The notes: generated by a model not told the origin, from the letters alone. A stretch of 64,000 nucleotides of DNA from Mesorhizobium sp. M2D.F.Ca.ET.226.01.1.1 (GCF_004022705.2 NZ_RZOY02000001.1:626956-690955); one strand, 5' to 3'; positions 25,925 through 34,709 are shown, numbered from the stretch's first letter. Program-made: numbers and translations.

Positions 25925-26075
25925 GTTTGGTAGCTCGCCCTTTACATCGTTGTTTAGCCGCCCGCTTGAGAAGCTTTTGGCTGGAACAAGTCGGAGCATC
26001 AGCCTCAACCAGCCCTCCACCATGGATTTTTCCAAGGCAGCAAACAGCCAATACCTAGCCGCTCTAGCGGCATAA
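25917..26075 (+). CDS. 52-aa protein ending in the shared YLAALAA tail
   Basis: A GTG start overlaps the previous stop by eight bases. The product starts PRFGSSPFTSLFSRPLEKLL after the initiator and ends ANSQYLAALAA. That end is identical in sequence to the last 11 residues of the 627-aa tail-tip protein at 37516, and the DNA around both ends is duplicated. Real expression is likely from position and conservation of the end; function unknown. Confidence 0.55.
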   Translation: MPRFGSSPFTSLFSRPLEKLLAGTSRSISLNQPSTMDFSKAANSQYLAALAA

Positions 26076-26112
26076 AACGCGCATCATAAAAAGGAGGCCG
26101 CATTGGCCGATT
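26040..26112 (+). repeat. Duplicated stop/RBS cassette, copy 1
   Basis: About 72 bp shared with 37481-37550. Identical blocks are aacagccaatacctagccgc and cataaaaaggaggcc, with gcggcataaa between. It covers the codons for ANSQYLAALAA, the stop, the intergenic space, a strong ribosome binding site and the start region of the next gene. Confidence 0.8.
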
Positions 26113-26516
26113 TGACCATCACCGCCAGTTCAGTTCTGGCCGGGAATACCGCCACTATTGCTCGCGGCATCGCGGGCGCCACCATCACTGCCGGCCAGGT
26201 TGTCTATCTGGATCCAACCACGGGCAAGTATGGCCTTGCTGACGTGAACAGCGCCACCGCCGCAGTTCGCAACGCAGTTGGCATTGCGCTCAACAGCGCA
26301 TCGGCAAATCAGCCGATTGCGGTCTGTACAAAAGGCCCGATTACGATCGGCGCGACCATTTTGACCGGCGTCGCCTATTACGCGAGCGGTACGCCTGGCG
26401 GCATTCGCCCCGTGGCGGACAATGTCAGCGGCGATTACACGCTGCTGCTCGGCATTGGCGCCAGCACGACGGTGCTCAACCTCGATATCGAATATCCTGG
26501 CGTCCCGCTGGCGTAA
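26103..26516 (+). CDS. Putative capsid cement/decoration protein
   Basis: A 137-aa protein starting at TTG 26103 after a strong aaaaggagg. The sequence ADLTITASSVLAGNTATIAR, then TAGQVVYLDPTTGKYGLADV, AVGIALNSASANQPIAVCTK and TGVAYYASGTPGGIRPVAD matches a widespread family of small all-beta phage proteins thought to decorate capsids. The function is by analogy. Confidence 0.6.
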   Translation: MADLTITASSVLAGNTATIARGIAGATITAGQVVYLDPTTGKYGLADVNSATAAVRNAVGIALNSASANQPIAVCTKGPITIGATILTGVAYYASGTPGGIRPVADNVSGDYTLLLGIGASTTVLNLDIEYPGVPLA

Positions 26517-26866
26517 TGGCTGGAGGCGCTGGGAAGTTAGATCAGCGCCTTTCCTTCTATAGGCGCGTCGACGTCGATGACCGCCACGGGAATACCGTGG
26601 CCGACTGGCAGTTTCAGTTTTCGCAGGCAGGCAATCATCAGTGGATTCTGCGTGGCGCCGGCGAGTCCGTGATGGCTGGCCGGCTCACGGGGCACAAGTA
26701 CGTGACATTCATGATCCGGAAGAGCGAACAGGCTAAGCAGATCGCTAGTGACTGGCGCGTCGTCAATGAACGCGATGGACAGGAATTCGCCATCCGCGAA
26801 GTTCCGCGCCTGAGCGACAATCGCAGCTATCTCGAGTTCCTTTGCGAAAGCGGCGTCGCGGCTTAG
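26516..26866 (+). CDS. Head-tail adaptor / head closure protein
   Basis: A 116-aa protein with GKLDQRLSFYRRVDVDDRHG at the start, AGRLTGHKYVTFMIRKSEQA in the middle and DWRVVNERDGQEFAIREVPRL near the end, matching the SPP1 gp16-like head-tail joining family (Phage_H_T_join). It overlaps the previous stop by one base. Confidence 0.82.
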   Translation: MAGGAGKLDQRLSFYRRVDVDDRHGNTVADWQFQFSQAGNHQWILRGAGESVMAGRLTGHKYVTFMIRKSEQAKQIASDWRVVNERDGQEFAIREVPRLSDNRSYLEFLCESGVAA

Positions 26867-26875
26867 GAGTGCGCA

Positions 26876-27337
26876 TTGGCCAACAACAACATTACACAAG
26901 GCCTCGCCAACCTAAACCGCAAGCTTACCAAGGCGATTCCGGAAAAGGTCTACAATCAAGTGCGTGCGGTGTTAGCGGCGCAAGCCGACAAGATCGTTGC
27001 GCAGATGAAGCGCCATGCGCCGGTAGACAGTGGCGACCTGCAGATGAGCATCGGTTGGTGTTGGGGAAATGCGCCAAAGGGGACAATGACCTTAGGCACG
27101 GTCGGTACGGGCAAAGGCGGAAGAACGTTCAAGCAGGGCAAGGACAAAAACGGCCTTCGCATCTCCATCTATGCTGGCGGCGGCGATGCCGTTCATGCCT
27201 GGTTCGTTGAATTCGGCACGCAGCACATGGCGGCTGAGCCATTCTTCTTTCCGATCTGGCGAGCCAACAAGCGTAGCGCCAAGTCTGCCGTTACGCGAGC
27301 CATTACCAAGGGCGTTAAGGATGGGGCTGGGGCATGA
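26876..27337 (+). CDS. HK97 gp10-family tail/joining protein
   Basis: A 153-aa protein starting at TTG 26876 after taggagt. AVLAAQADKIVAQMKRHAPVDSGDLQMSI and HAWFVEFGTQHMAAEPFFFP are the hallmark segments of HK97-gp10-like proteins (KR.AP..TG.L..S...; EFGT..M.A.PF..P). It participates in head-tail joining. It overlaps the next start by four bases. Confidence 0.88.
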   Translation: MANNNITQGLANLNRKLTKAIPEKVYNQVRAVLAAQADKIVAQMKRHAPVDSGDLQMSIGWCWGNAPKGTMTLGTVGTGKGGRTFKQGKDKNGLRISIYAGGGDAVHAWFVEFGTQHMAAEPFFFPIWRANKRSAKSAVTRAITKGVKDGAGA

Positions 27338-27753
27338 GTGCTGCGCTAGACCTTCAAGACCTTATCCTAAACACGCTTACGGCAGACGCCGCGCTCATGA
27401 CGATGATTAACGGCGTGTGGGACCAGCCACCGGCAGCCGCAACGTCCTTTGCAGATCCCAAGGCGGCTTACATCAGCTTCGGCCCGCACGACTACGCCGA
27501 GGATGACGACGAGGGCATCGTGTCGGGAATTCACACATTCCAACTGGATGTCTGGAGTAGGACGGTAGGTTTCCCTGCATGCAAGCAGATTGGCGATAGG
27601 GCAAAGGCTATCTTGCACGAAGCCAATCTAAGCCTGTCAACTGAGAATGCACTGGTCGAAATTCGCGTACCGTCTGTGCGGTATATGCGAGATCCAGACG
27701 GGACCACATCGCACGGGATCATCACGGTTACGGCGCTAATCGAGGAGCCGTAA
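27334..27753 (+). CDS. DUF3168 tail completion protein
   Basis: A 139-aa protein with LDLQDLILNTLTADAALMTM, YISFGPHDYAEDDDEGIVSG, HTFQLDVWSRTVGFPACKQI and HGIITVTALIEEP. This is the standard DUF3168 (gp17-like) pattern of siphovirus tail completion proteins placed just before the tail tube. Confidence 0.88.
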   Translation: MSAALDLQDLILNTLTADAALMTMINGVWDQPPAAATSFADPKAAYISFGPHDYAEDDDEGIVSGIHTFQLDVWSRTVGFPACKQIGDRAKAILHEANLSLSTENALVEIRVPSVRYMRDPDGTTSHGIITVTALIEEP

Positions 27754-27960
27754 ATGGCGTGGGCAATCTTTGCCGAGCGCTTCCACTACGACAGACGCCC
27801 GCGGCAAGCCATAGCATTTGTGGTTGAGGCTAGTCCGGACCCGCAGAACCGTCCCCGCGATCTTGTCAATGCCGCTGTAGCAGCCGGTAAGGCGCGAGAA
27901 ACGAAGCCGCCGGGCAGGCGGCCCAAAACCACCGAAACGAAGTCAAATGGCCGCCAGTGA
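27754..27960 (+). CDS. 68-aa phage protein of unknown function
   Basis: Begins directly after the previous stop. WAIFAERFHYDRRPRQAIAF is followed by a Pro/Arg/Lys-rich tail (KPPGRRPKTTETKSNGRQ). Proteins with this F-YDRR start often lie between DUF3168 and tail tube genes. Its stop lies inside a terminator hairpin. Confidence 0.6.
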   Translation: MAWAIFAERFHYDRRPRQAIAFVVEASPDPQNRPRDLVNAAVAAGKARETKPPGRRPKTTETKSNGRQ

Positions 27961-27974
27961 GCGGCCTTTCTTTT
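27949..27974 (+). terminator. Terminator before the tail tube gene
   Basis: ggccgc and gcggcc form a 6-bp stem with loop cagtga, followed by tttctttt. The stop codon of the 68-aa protein lies in the loop. It may separate head and tail transcription levels. Confidence 0.7.
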
Positions 27975-27991
27975 GAGCGAAAGGCAAGCAC

Positions 27992-28438
27992 ATGGCTGCT
28001 GCGCAGACTGAAAAATACGAAGAAATGATTCTGGATGTCGAGCTCGTTGCGGGTTCTGGCATCTATACCCCCATCTGCGGCATGACGGACGTGACGATCA
28101 CCCGACAGGCCACCGTCGACAGTTCCGAGATCCCCGACTGCGACGACGAGTCGCTGCCGCTTTCCATCGAGAAGCAGGTGCGGTCCATTGAGGTCTCCGT
28201 CTCGGCTACCGGCGTGTGGGCAAAGACCAGCCAGGATGCACTCAAGCAGTGGTTCTACAGCGCCGTAACCAAGAACGTCCGTCTGCGCGACACCGCTGCG
28301 GCTTCTGGCGACATCGAGACCGAATCCGGCCCAGCGCTGCTTTCCAAGCTCGACAACACCAGGACCAAGGGCAAGAAGGTCACGTCAAACATTGAATTGG
28401 TGTTCGACGGTAGCCCGGCCCGCACTGACAAGCCGTAA
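27992..28438 (+). CDS. Major tail tube protein
   Basis: A 148-aa protein of the TP901-1 tail tube type. It has TYTPICGMTD-like VTITRQATVDSSEIPDCDDE, RSIEVSVSATGVWAKTSQDA, and KGKKVTSNIELVFDGSPARTD. GC-rich codon use fits an abundant virion protein. It is followed by the tail chaperone genes, the canonical order. Confidence 0.88.
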   Translation: MAAAQTEKYEEMILDVELVAGSGIYTPICGMTDVTITRQATVDSSEIPDCDDESLPLSIEKQVRSIEVSVSATGVWAKTSQDALKQWFYSAVTKNVRLRDTAAASGDIETESGPALLSKLDNTRTKGKKVTSNIELVFDGSPARTDKP

Positions 28439-28451
28439 TAGGGAGCCGTAA

Positions 28452-28799
28452 ATGGCGAGAGGGGTGGACGTAACGTGGGCAGGAGGGGAGTCGACCTTCC
28501 TGCTCACGATCGATCTTTTGCGAGCTCTACAGGATCGCTGTGACGCGGGTCCGGCGTTCATTCTTGAAAGGCTCACGAACGGCGAATGGCGAGTGGATGA
28601 CATCATTTCCACCATCCGGCTCGCGCTCGAGGGTGGCGGGATGGAAAAGGAAGATGCTCGAAAACTTGTCCGTCGCCATATCGAGGAAGATTTCGGTGTA
28701 AAGCATGTTCTTCTGGCGCGCGCCATCCTTTCCCATACGCTCTTCAGTGACGAGGGGGAGAGTGACGCGGGGGAACGGAAGGCGGCAGCGGAGGACTAA
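28452..28799 (+). CDS. Tail assembly chaperone, GTA gp10-like
   Basis: A 115-aa protein. DVTWAGGESTFLLTIDLLRAL, DRCDAGPAFILERLTNGEWR, VDDIISTIRLALEGGG and DARKLVRRHIEEDFG match the gene transfer agent gp10/TAC family. Tail chaperones coat the tape measure during assembly and usually make a second, frameshifted product. Here a 76-codon frame continues in the -1 frame. Confidence 0.85.
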   Translation: MARGVDVTWAGGESTFLLTIDLLRALQDRCDAGPAFILERLTNGEWRVDDIISTIRLALEGGGMEKEDARKLVRRHIEEDFGVKHVLLARAILSHTLFSDEGESDAGERKAAAED

Positions 28800-28996
28800 A
28801 GCCGCTGCCGCGGGGCAAACTTAGATGGTCGGAAATTTACAAATGGGCCGGTGTTCTTCACCAGCCCATCGGCGCAATGACGCTGCTTGAGTTCGTTGAT
28901 GCCACGCGCGGTTACGCCGAGGCCAATGGCGCCAAACCGAAAGGCGGCACGATCGCTGAAGGCAGGCTCGAGGAAATGGGTATCGTTGGGTTTTAG
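28766..28996 (+). CDS. Tail chaperone extension reached by -1 frameshift
   Basis: Open in the -1 frame relative to the chaperone gene, from 28766 (just after a TGA at 28763) to the TAG at 28994. The product has a chaperone-like second domain: LRWSEIYKWAGVLHQPIGAM, then TLLEFVDATRGYAEANGAKP. No ATG, GTG or TTG precedes the conserved part; the first ATG (28877) would remove it. The overlap holds the run GCG GGG GAA (28766-28774), a possible slip site. The fusion product is inferred. Confidence 0.6.
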   Translation, partial: RGGTEGGSGGLKPLPRGKLRWSEIYKWAGVLHQPIGAMTLLEFVDATRGYAEANGAKPKGGTIAEGRLEEMGIVGF

Positions 28997-29195
28997 GTCC
29001 GTAAATCTGCCCAACGCGTGAGCCTCCAAGGCCTTGTCTCCAAGGCGTTGTCTCAAAGGATCGGCGTGCCGCTGTTGGTAGTCCCAACAACCTTTCCGGC
29101 AAAAGCCAGGCAACCAATTCAAAACCCCGCGGTGCGCGTATCCACAACGATGCTCCCCGTTGAGTTTCCGCCTTACATAATACGGATGCGCATAA

Positions 29196-32100
29196 ATGGC
29201 GACGGATCTGGAGCGCCTTGTCGTGGCGCTGGAAGCTAGAACGACCCAATTCAATAACGCGCTTACAAAAGCCAATGCCACGGCCAAAAAGCAACTTACG
29301 GATATCCAGACGAAATTCGTAGAGACGAACAAGAAGCTTGATCAGGGATTATCCTTTGGCGGCTTTTCGGTTGGCGGCTTACAGGGTGGAATTGACAGCC
29401 TGAAGGCCGGCGCCGCGGGATTTGCTGGCGCCTTCGCCGTCGATAAGATCAAGGATTACGCGGACGCGTGGACTGAGGCTGGCAACAAGATTGCTGCCTC
29501 TGCCGTTGTCAGCGGCCGGTCGGCCCGTTCGCTTGATGATCTGAACAAGATTGCGACCGACACGCGCTCGGGCCTGACCGAGACGGTTGACCTTTATGCG
29601 AAGCTCCTGCGCGCCACGGCTGGCGTTGCCAAAAATGAGCAGCAAGTCGCTGACGCAACCGAGATTGTCAATAAGGCATTCAAGGCGGGCGGCGCAGAAG
29701 CTAGCGAGCAGGCGGCTGGCATTCTGCAGCTTAGCCAGGCACTATCGAGCGGCATCTTACAGGGCGACGAGTTGCGGTCGATCCGCGAGAACGCGCCGAT
29801 TATCGCGCAGGCCATCGCGAACGAATTCAAGACTACCATTGGCGGACTGAAGCAGCTTGGCGCAGACGGCAAGTTGACTGTCGATCGCGTATTCAAGGCG
29901 ATCCTTGATTCGAAGCCGCTTATCGACAAAGCCTTCAACGCTACGCAGTCGACAATTGGCGACAACGTCGGCCTTGTCGGCAATGCGCTTGAGGCGTTTG
30001 TTGGTAAGCTGTCCGATGTGACCGGCGCCGGCGGGGCGGTTAAGGATTTCCTCGGCAAGGATCTTGTCGGCGCAATTAACGGCCTGTCCACGGCTCTTGA
30101 CCAGATCGCGAATAGTCAGGGCGTTAAGTCGCTTGAGGCAATTGTCGAGCACCTGCAAAAGATTGGCGACTTGTTGCCCAACGGTGGCCACGCGGCTGGA
30201 CGCGCTGCCTTCAATGCGAACGTCGATCCGAACCTGCTCCTCGGCTTTCCTGACACGTTCGGCAAGATGACCCGTGACATGGAGGATCAGTTCGCTCCTG
30301 CCCACAAGGAGATCGCTGCGCTCAACGAGCAATTCGCGAATTTCAAGGAATGGGTGGTCGAACTGAAGCCGGCCGTCGCGTCAACGTTTGACGCTCTGCA
30401 AAAGCAACTGGACGACGGCACCATAAGCGCCAAGAAGGCCAAAGAAGCGCTTCACGACATGTTTGGCAGCGATCCGATGTACGGGGAGCTTCTCAAGACG
30501 TTCGACGCGCTTTTAGACAAGCTTCAGAAGGTCGAGGCGCTAGCCAAGGCATCGAAAGCCGGGGTTGATATTAGCGTTGGCGCGCCGGATCCGGAGAACG
30601 CCGGATGGGCCATGCAGCATCAAAACGATGCAACGCAGAAGTACTTCGATCAGCGCAACGCCAATGCTAGTCGCTCAGACCTGCAAAAAGAGATCGATGA
30701 ACGGGCAAAGGCCATCATTGCCGATGCCGCCAAGATCGATGAATCTACAGGCAAGGTTGCCATCGCGATAACCTCTGCTGCGGCCAAAATACAGGCGGCA
30801 AAAGAGATTGCGGCCGAAGAAATCGCCAAGTCGGCCAGCAAGTCGGTAGAGAATGCGGCCGATCTTATCAAAGGCTTTGAGCAATTTCGTGGAACGGCAT
30901 ATTGGGACGTTAACCACTACCGGGCTGGATATGGGTCGGACACAGTAACCCTTGCCGATGGCAGTGTTCAAGCCATCACGAAGGGTATGACGGTTTCCGT
31001 CGCAGACGCCAACCGCGACCTGATTAGTAGGATCGGCAAATTCCAAGAGGGCATCAAAAGCAAAATTGGCGCCGACACCTTTGCCAGTTTCGATGAGAAG
31101 CAACAGTCGTCTCTGCTAAGTATTGCGTATAATTACGGAAGCCTGCCGGATCGCATTGTTGAGGCGATTAAGTCTGGCAACCAGGCGACCATTGTTAAGG
31201 CAATTCGCGGGTTAGGCACTGACAACGGCGGCATCAACAAAGACCGGCGCAATACGGAAGCGGATATCTTTCTTGGCGGCGCCCCATCGGGCGTTAAAAA
31301 GGCAGTTCAGAGCGATGACAGGTTCAACAGGAACCTGACCGAAACGCAGTCGCAAATCGACCTCCTGAACAAGGAGGCCGCGGCCCTCGGTTTGGTCAAC
31401 CCACTGATTAATGACTTCGGTTATGCTCAGTCCAAGGCAGAGATCAAGCAGAAGCTCCTGAACGATGCGGTGCAGGCTGGCGTGGAAATTACGCCAGAAT
31501 ACTCCGCGAAAATTGATGCCCTGGCCGAGAAATACGCGCAGGCCGACGCGGCTCGCAACAAGATGCAGCACGGCGTCGAAGTCTTGAGCGAGAAGATGGC
31601 CGCGTCGTCCGAACTCGGCAAGAGCGTTCTTGGCGGGTTTATTCAGGATCTCCGGGACGGCAAGTCGGGTGCCGAGGCGCTGTCAAACGCGCTCGGAAAA
31701 GTCGCGGACAAGCTGATTGAAATAGCGCTCAACAACTTGTTCGACGGCCCGATGGGCGGGAAGCCGGGCGGAGGCATTCTCGGCGGGCTGTTCAGCTTCC
31801 TGTTTGCGGATGGCGGCTATACCGGCGCAGGCGGCAAGAACGACCCCGCCGGCATCGTCCACAAGGGCGAGGTGGTCTGGAGCCAGGATGACGTCAAGCG
31901 ATGGGGCGGGCCTAGACGCGTTGATGCCATGCGCAAGCGAGGGTATGCGGATGGCGGTATAGTTGGCATGCCGCCCACGGTTGTTCCGCGGGCTGTGGGT
32001 GCCAGCATTGCTGGCTCGACGGGTAGAGGCAATACGCACATCACGGTTGGCGTCTCGGCGGACAACAACGGCAACCTTAAGCCGTTTATCGAGTCCGTCA

Positions 32101-32222
32101 CGCAGGACAACATCCGGCGCGCATCGCCTCAAATCGTGCAGGCGTCCGTGCAGCAGAGCCAAAAAGCCACGCAGCGAAACATGCCAGCCTACATCGCCAA
32201 CGCGCAGGCGCGGAATCTCTAG
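29196..32222 (+). CDS. Tape measure protein with internal lysozyme domain
   Basis: A 1008-aa tail-length protein. The N-terminal part has the tape-measure N domain (ERLVVALEARTTQFNNALTK, then DLNKIATDTRSGLTETVDLYAKLLRAT and GILQGDELRSIRENAPIIAQAIANE). At ~555-690 it carries a GH24-type lysozyme domain (LIKGFEQFRGTAYWDVNHYR with the catalytic Glu, GYGSDTVT, QQSSLLSIAYNYGSLPDRI). The C-terminal third is Gly-rich (GGGILGGLFSFLFADGGYTG) with the usual HKGEVVWS element. The lysozyme domain probably opens peptidoglycan during DNA injection. Confidence 0.92.
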   Translation: MATDLERLVVALEARTTQFNNALTKANATAKKQLTDIQTKFVETNKKLDQGLSFGGFSVGGLQGGIDSLKAGAAGFAGAFAVDKIKDYADAWTEAGNKIAASAVVSGRSARSLDDLNKIATDTRSGLTETVDLYAKLLRATAGVAKNEQQVADATEIVNKAFKAGGAEASEQAAGILQLSQALSSGILQGDELRSIRENAPIIAQAIANEFKTTIGGLKQLGADGKLTVDRVFKAILDSKPLIDKAFNATQSTIGDNVGLVGNALEAFVGKLSDVTGAGGAVKDFLGKDLVGAINGLSTALDQIANSQGVKSLEAIVEHLQKIGDLLPNGGHAAGRAAFNANVDPNLLLGFPDTFGKMTRDMEDQFAPAHKEIAALNEQFANFKEWVVELKPAVASTFDALQKQLDDGTISAKKAKEALHDMFGSDPMYGELLKTFDALLDKLQKVEALAKASKAGVDISVGAPDPENAGWAMQHQNDATQKYFDQRNANASRSDLQKEIDERAKAIIADAAKIDESTGKVAIAITSAAAKIQAAKEIAAEEIAKSASKSVENAADLIKGFEQFRGTAYWDVNHYRAGYGSDTVTLADGSVQAITKGMTVSVADANRDLISRIGKFQEGIKSKIGADTFASFDEKQQSSLLSIAYNYGSLPDRIVEAIKSGNQATIVKAIRGLGTDNGGINKDRRNTEADIFLGGAPSGVKKAVQSDDRFNRNLTETQSQIDLLNKEAAALGLVNPLINDFGYAQSKAEIKQKLLNDAVQAGVEITPEYSAKIDALAEKYAQADAARNKMQHGVEVLSEKMAASSELGKSVLGGFIQDLRDGKSGAEALSNALGKVADKLIEIALNNLFDGPMGGKPGGGILGGLFSFLFADGGYTGAGGKNDPAGIVHKGEVVWSQDDVKRWGGPRRVDAMRKRGYADGGIVGMPPTVVPRAVGASIAGSTGRGNTHITVGVSADNNGNLKPFIESVTQDNIRRASPQIVQASVQQSQKATQRNMPAYIANAQARNL

Positions 32223-32241
32223 TAAAGCCAAAGGAAGACGA

Positions 32242-32925
32242 ATGACCACCATCCGTTGGCCCGATGACGTTCTGCGAAGTCAGAACATTTCGTTCGATCT
32301 CGACAGCCGGTCCCTTGCGGGGCCGGCGTCTGTTAGCGGCGCGACCCAAGTAATTAGTTCAGATTCGGGATTATGGAAGGCGACGTTCGGCGGCGTGATC
32401 GTGAAGAGCCGGCAAGCCGTCCTAGCGCACCGCGCAATAGCGGCGCTACTCGAGGGTCGGCTGGGGTCTATCCTTATTCCGCTATGCCGCGGCTACGGGC
32501 CGTCGTCCGGTGCCGTGCTGTCGGAAGACGAGAAAGCTCTGTTTGCGCAGGTTCCGCACGGCGACCATTCGTTCTTTGACGACGGCACGGGATACGTCGG
32601 GTCGCTTACGAATGTGGTGCTGGCAGCGGATGCCGCAGTACGTGCAACAACGCTCCACGTCACTGTGAACTATGCCGCTGACGACATACAGCCCGGCATG
32701 CATTTCAGCCTTGGGGAGAGGCTTTACAGAATTCGTACATACGACGCGACGACTGGCGCCATGACGATCAGGCCGCCGTTGCGGGAAGCCGTCACGGCTG
32801 GCGACATCTTGAATTTTGATGACCCGTGCTGCCGTATGAGGCTGATGAATGATGACGGGATGGACCTGCAGCTTGCGTTGAGGCGCTTCGGGAACCCTAC
32901 AGTGCAGTTCATCGAGGACGTGTGA
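32242..32925 (+). CDS. Distal tail protein of unknown family
   Basis: A 227-aa protein right after the tape measure, where siphoviruses encode the distal tail protein. The ATG follows aaggaagacg. Features: IRWPDDVLRSQNISFDLDSR, LWKATFGGVIVKSRQAVLAH (helix), and a C-terminal beta domain MHFSLGERLYRIRTYDATTG...RMRLMNDDGMDLQLALRRF. I cannot name a family with confidence. Confidence 0.6.
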   Translation: MTTIRWPDDVLRSQNISFDLDSRSLAGPASVSGATQVISSDSGLWKATFGGVIVKSRQAVLAHRAIAALLEGRLGSILIPLCRGYGPSSGAVLSEDEKALFAQVPHGDHSFFDDGTGYVGSLTNVVLAADAAVRATTLHVTVNYAADDIQPGMHFSLGERLYRIRTYDATTGAMTIRPPLREAVTAGDILNFDDPCCRMRLMNDDGMDLQLALRRFGNPTVQFIEDV

Positions 32926-32928
32926 GCC

Positions 32929-32951
32929 TTGACACTAATTTGGTAAAGCGG
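32929..32951 (+). promoter_or_regulatory. Dispersed TTGACA motif, copy B
   Basis: ttgacactaatttggtaaag + cgg, three bases after the tail-gene stop and ~110 bp before the homing endonuclease. Its 15-bp core cactaatttggtaaa is identical to copy C at 47574. Confidence 0.55.
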
Positions 32952-33060
32952 CAAGGGTATTAATTGCTTGGCTAGGGTAGCTCCCGAAAAGCGCGCTCAC
33001 CACGTGCCTGCCAAGCGCCAAATCCCAATGGTGAACAAACGCAAGACTGGTGGCTTGCTT

Positions 33061-34044
33061 ATGGAATTTTACACTTACGTCTGGCGCGATAGCGCTGGTG
33101 TGCCTTTCTATATTGGCAAGGGTAAGGGGAAGCGTGCTTACGCAACCTACAATCGCCAGCCGGAATTCAAAGCCATTTACGCGCAAGGCGGCTGCACGGT
33201 CGAAATCGTGGATTATTTCATCCATGAATCGCAGGCTCACGCGCATGAGGTCGAGTTGATTGCGCAGTTTGGTAGGCGCGATGTCGGAACTGGAATTCTT
33301 GTTAACAAGACAGATGGCGGCGAAGGATTAAGCGGGTGGACGCCGTCCGCCGAAACTCTTGCTAAACGAAGCGCGTTAATGCGCGGCAAAAAGCGAAGTG
33401 CCGAATCTCGCGCAAATATGAGCGCCGCTAAGAGGGGTAAGCCCGGACCAAGGCACACTGCCGAAACCCGTGCAAAAATATCTGCTGCCCATATGGGCAA
33501 AAAGATGCCGCCGCGCAGCGATGACCATAGGGCTAAGATTAGCGAGCGCCTAACGGGAAGGCCAGTTAGTGCAGAAACGCGAGCCAAGATTGGCGCAAGA
33601 AGCATCGGCAACACATATGGACTGGGGCGCGTAAAAAGCCTGGAAGAAATTGAGCGAACCGCGTCTGCTAACCGAGGGCAGAAGAGATCTCCGGAGTCGC
33701 GCGCCAAAATGAGCGCTGCGCAACGCGGAAGAAAAACCAGCGATGAAACTCGCGCAAGGTTGAGCGAAGCCACGAAGGGCGTTCCGCACACACTTGAACA
33801 TACAGCCAATTCCGCCGCAGCCAAACGCCTATCTCCGCCGAAGTCCGGATTTAAGGGCGTGCGTGAAATCCGAGACGGCAAGTGGGTTGCAAGGTTTGCA
33901 TTGAACGGCACAAGAAAGCATCTCGGGGTATTTGATTCCGCCATAGATGCAGCCAAAGCATATGATCGCGCCGCTTTTGACGCTCTTGGTCTAGGTTGCT
34001 TTCTCAATTTTCCCAATGATATCGGCGACAAGATCGCCGCATAG
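33061..34044 (+). CDS. GIY-YIG homing endonuclease with NUMOD3 repeats and AP2 domain
   Basis: A 327-aa protein. Residues 1-~95 hold the GIY-YIG nuclease (FYTYVWRDSAGVPFYIGKGKG, then the Glu in HAHEVELIAQFGRRD). Residues ~100-255 contain five or more NUMOD3-like DNA-binding repeats with the pattern S.ET..K.S....G....E.R.K.S...G. Residues ~262-320 form an AP2/ERF-type domain (SGFKGVREIRDGKWVARF, KHLGVFDSAIDAAKAYDRAA). It interrupts the tail operon between two tail genes. The start at 33061 fits the domain, but earlier in-frame starts at 33028 or 32968 are possible. Confidence 0.88.
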   Translation: MEFYTYVWRDSAGVPFYIGKGKGKRAYATYNRQPEFKAIYAQGGCTVEIVDYFIHESQAHAHEVELIAQFGRRDVGTGILVNKTDGGEGLSGWTPSAETLAKRSALMRGKKRSAESRANMSAAKRGKPGPRHTAETRAKISAAHMGKKMPPRSDDHRAKISERLTGRPVSAETRAKIGARSIGNTYGLGRVKSLEEIERTASANRGQKRSPESRAKMSAAQRGRKTSDETRARLSEATKGVPHTLEHTANSAAAKRLSPPKSGFKGVREIRDGKWVARFALNGTRKHLGVFDSAIDAAKAYDRAAFDALGLGCFLNFPNDIGDKIAA

Positions 34045-34052
34045 GTGGTCTA

Positions 34053-34709
34053 TTGTCGGATTTCTTCACAACCGATCAGTTGGCGCTACTTGCGTCAAGC
34101 AGGGTATATGTAAGCCTATTGGTGGATTTTTCTTTCTCGTCAGGAATCGAGAGGGCGTGGAACGGCAATACGCCGCTGGTTGCAGGCGGCAACACATATC
34201 TGCCGATGCATGGTGCCGGTCAAATAGACGGCCTCGGGCTATCAGGGAACGGCGCCAGCGATAGCGTAACTATTTCTGTCGATGGGCTTCCCGATCAGGC
34301 TCTTGGTTTCCTGGCAAAGGCGCTCGCGAATACTCCGTCCGTCGATCAGCAGTTACTAACGGTTTATCTACAACTGTTCGACTCCGAGTGGCAAACGGTC
34401 GGTAATCCCATACCGATCTTTTGGGGCTTCATGCAGCCTCCCAAGGTTAGCCGCACCGAAATGCAGGGCACTGACGGAGCCGTTCAATCTATCGCCATCA
34501 CGGCGGAGAATGCATTCTTCAATCGGTCTAGGCCGCCTTATGGCCGCTACACAGACCGCGACCAGCAAGCGCGCTCGCCTGGCGACAAGTTCTTCGGGTT
34601 TGTAGCTTCGATCCTGGTTAAGACGGTGACTTACCCGGATTATGTTTTGCTAGCGACCGCCGGGTCGGCGGCGATGTTTGCTCTGCGAGCGATGGGGTTG
34701 ATTGCTTAA
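34053..34709 (+). CDS. Tail/baseplate protein
   Basis: A 218-aa protein starting at TTG 34053 after taggtgg. SRVYVSLLVDFSFSSGIERAW, IDGLGLSGNGASDSVTISVD and RSPGDKFFGFVAS are typical of a phage tail protein that follows the distal tail protein in alphaproteobacterial siphoviruses. The last ~20 residues (VLLATAGSAAMFALRAMGLIA) look like a non-homologous extension and end exactly at the HNH gene, suggesting HNH insertion changed the C-terminus. Confidence 0.7.
   Translation: MSDFFTTDQLALLASSRVYVSLLVDFSFSSGIERAWNGNTPLVAGGNTYLPMHGAGQIDGLGLSGNGASDSVTISVDGLPDQALGFLAKALANTPSVDQQLLTVYLQLFDSEWQTVGNPIPIFWGFMQPPKVSRTEMQGTDGAVQSIAITAENAFFNRSRPPYGRYTDRDQQARSPGDKFFGFVASILVKTVTYPDYVLLATAGSAAMFALRAMGLIA

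Noticed and set aside
29018..29239. A 73-codon GTG-started frame between the tail chaperone and the tape measure
   Set aside because: No ribosome binding site, atypical composition, and a 44-bp overlap into the tape measure start. The 199-bp gap holds no other gene.
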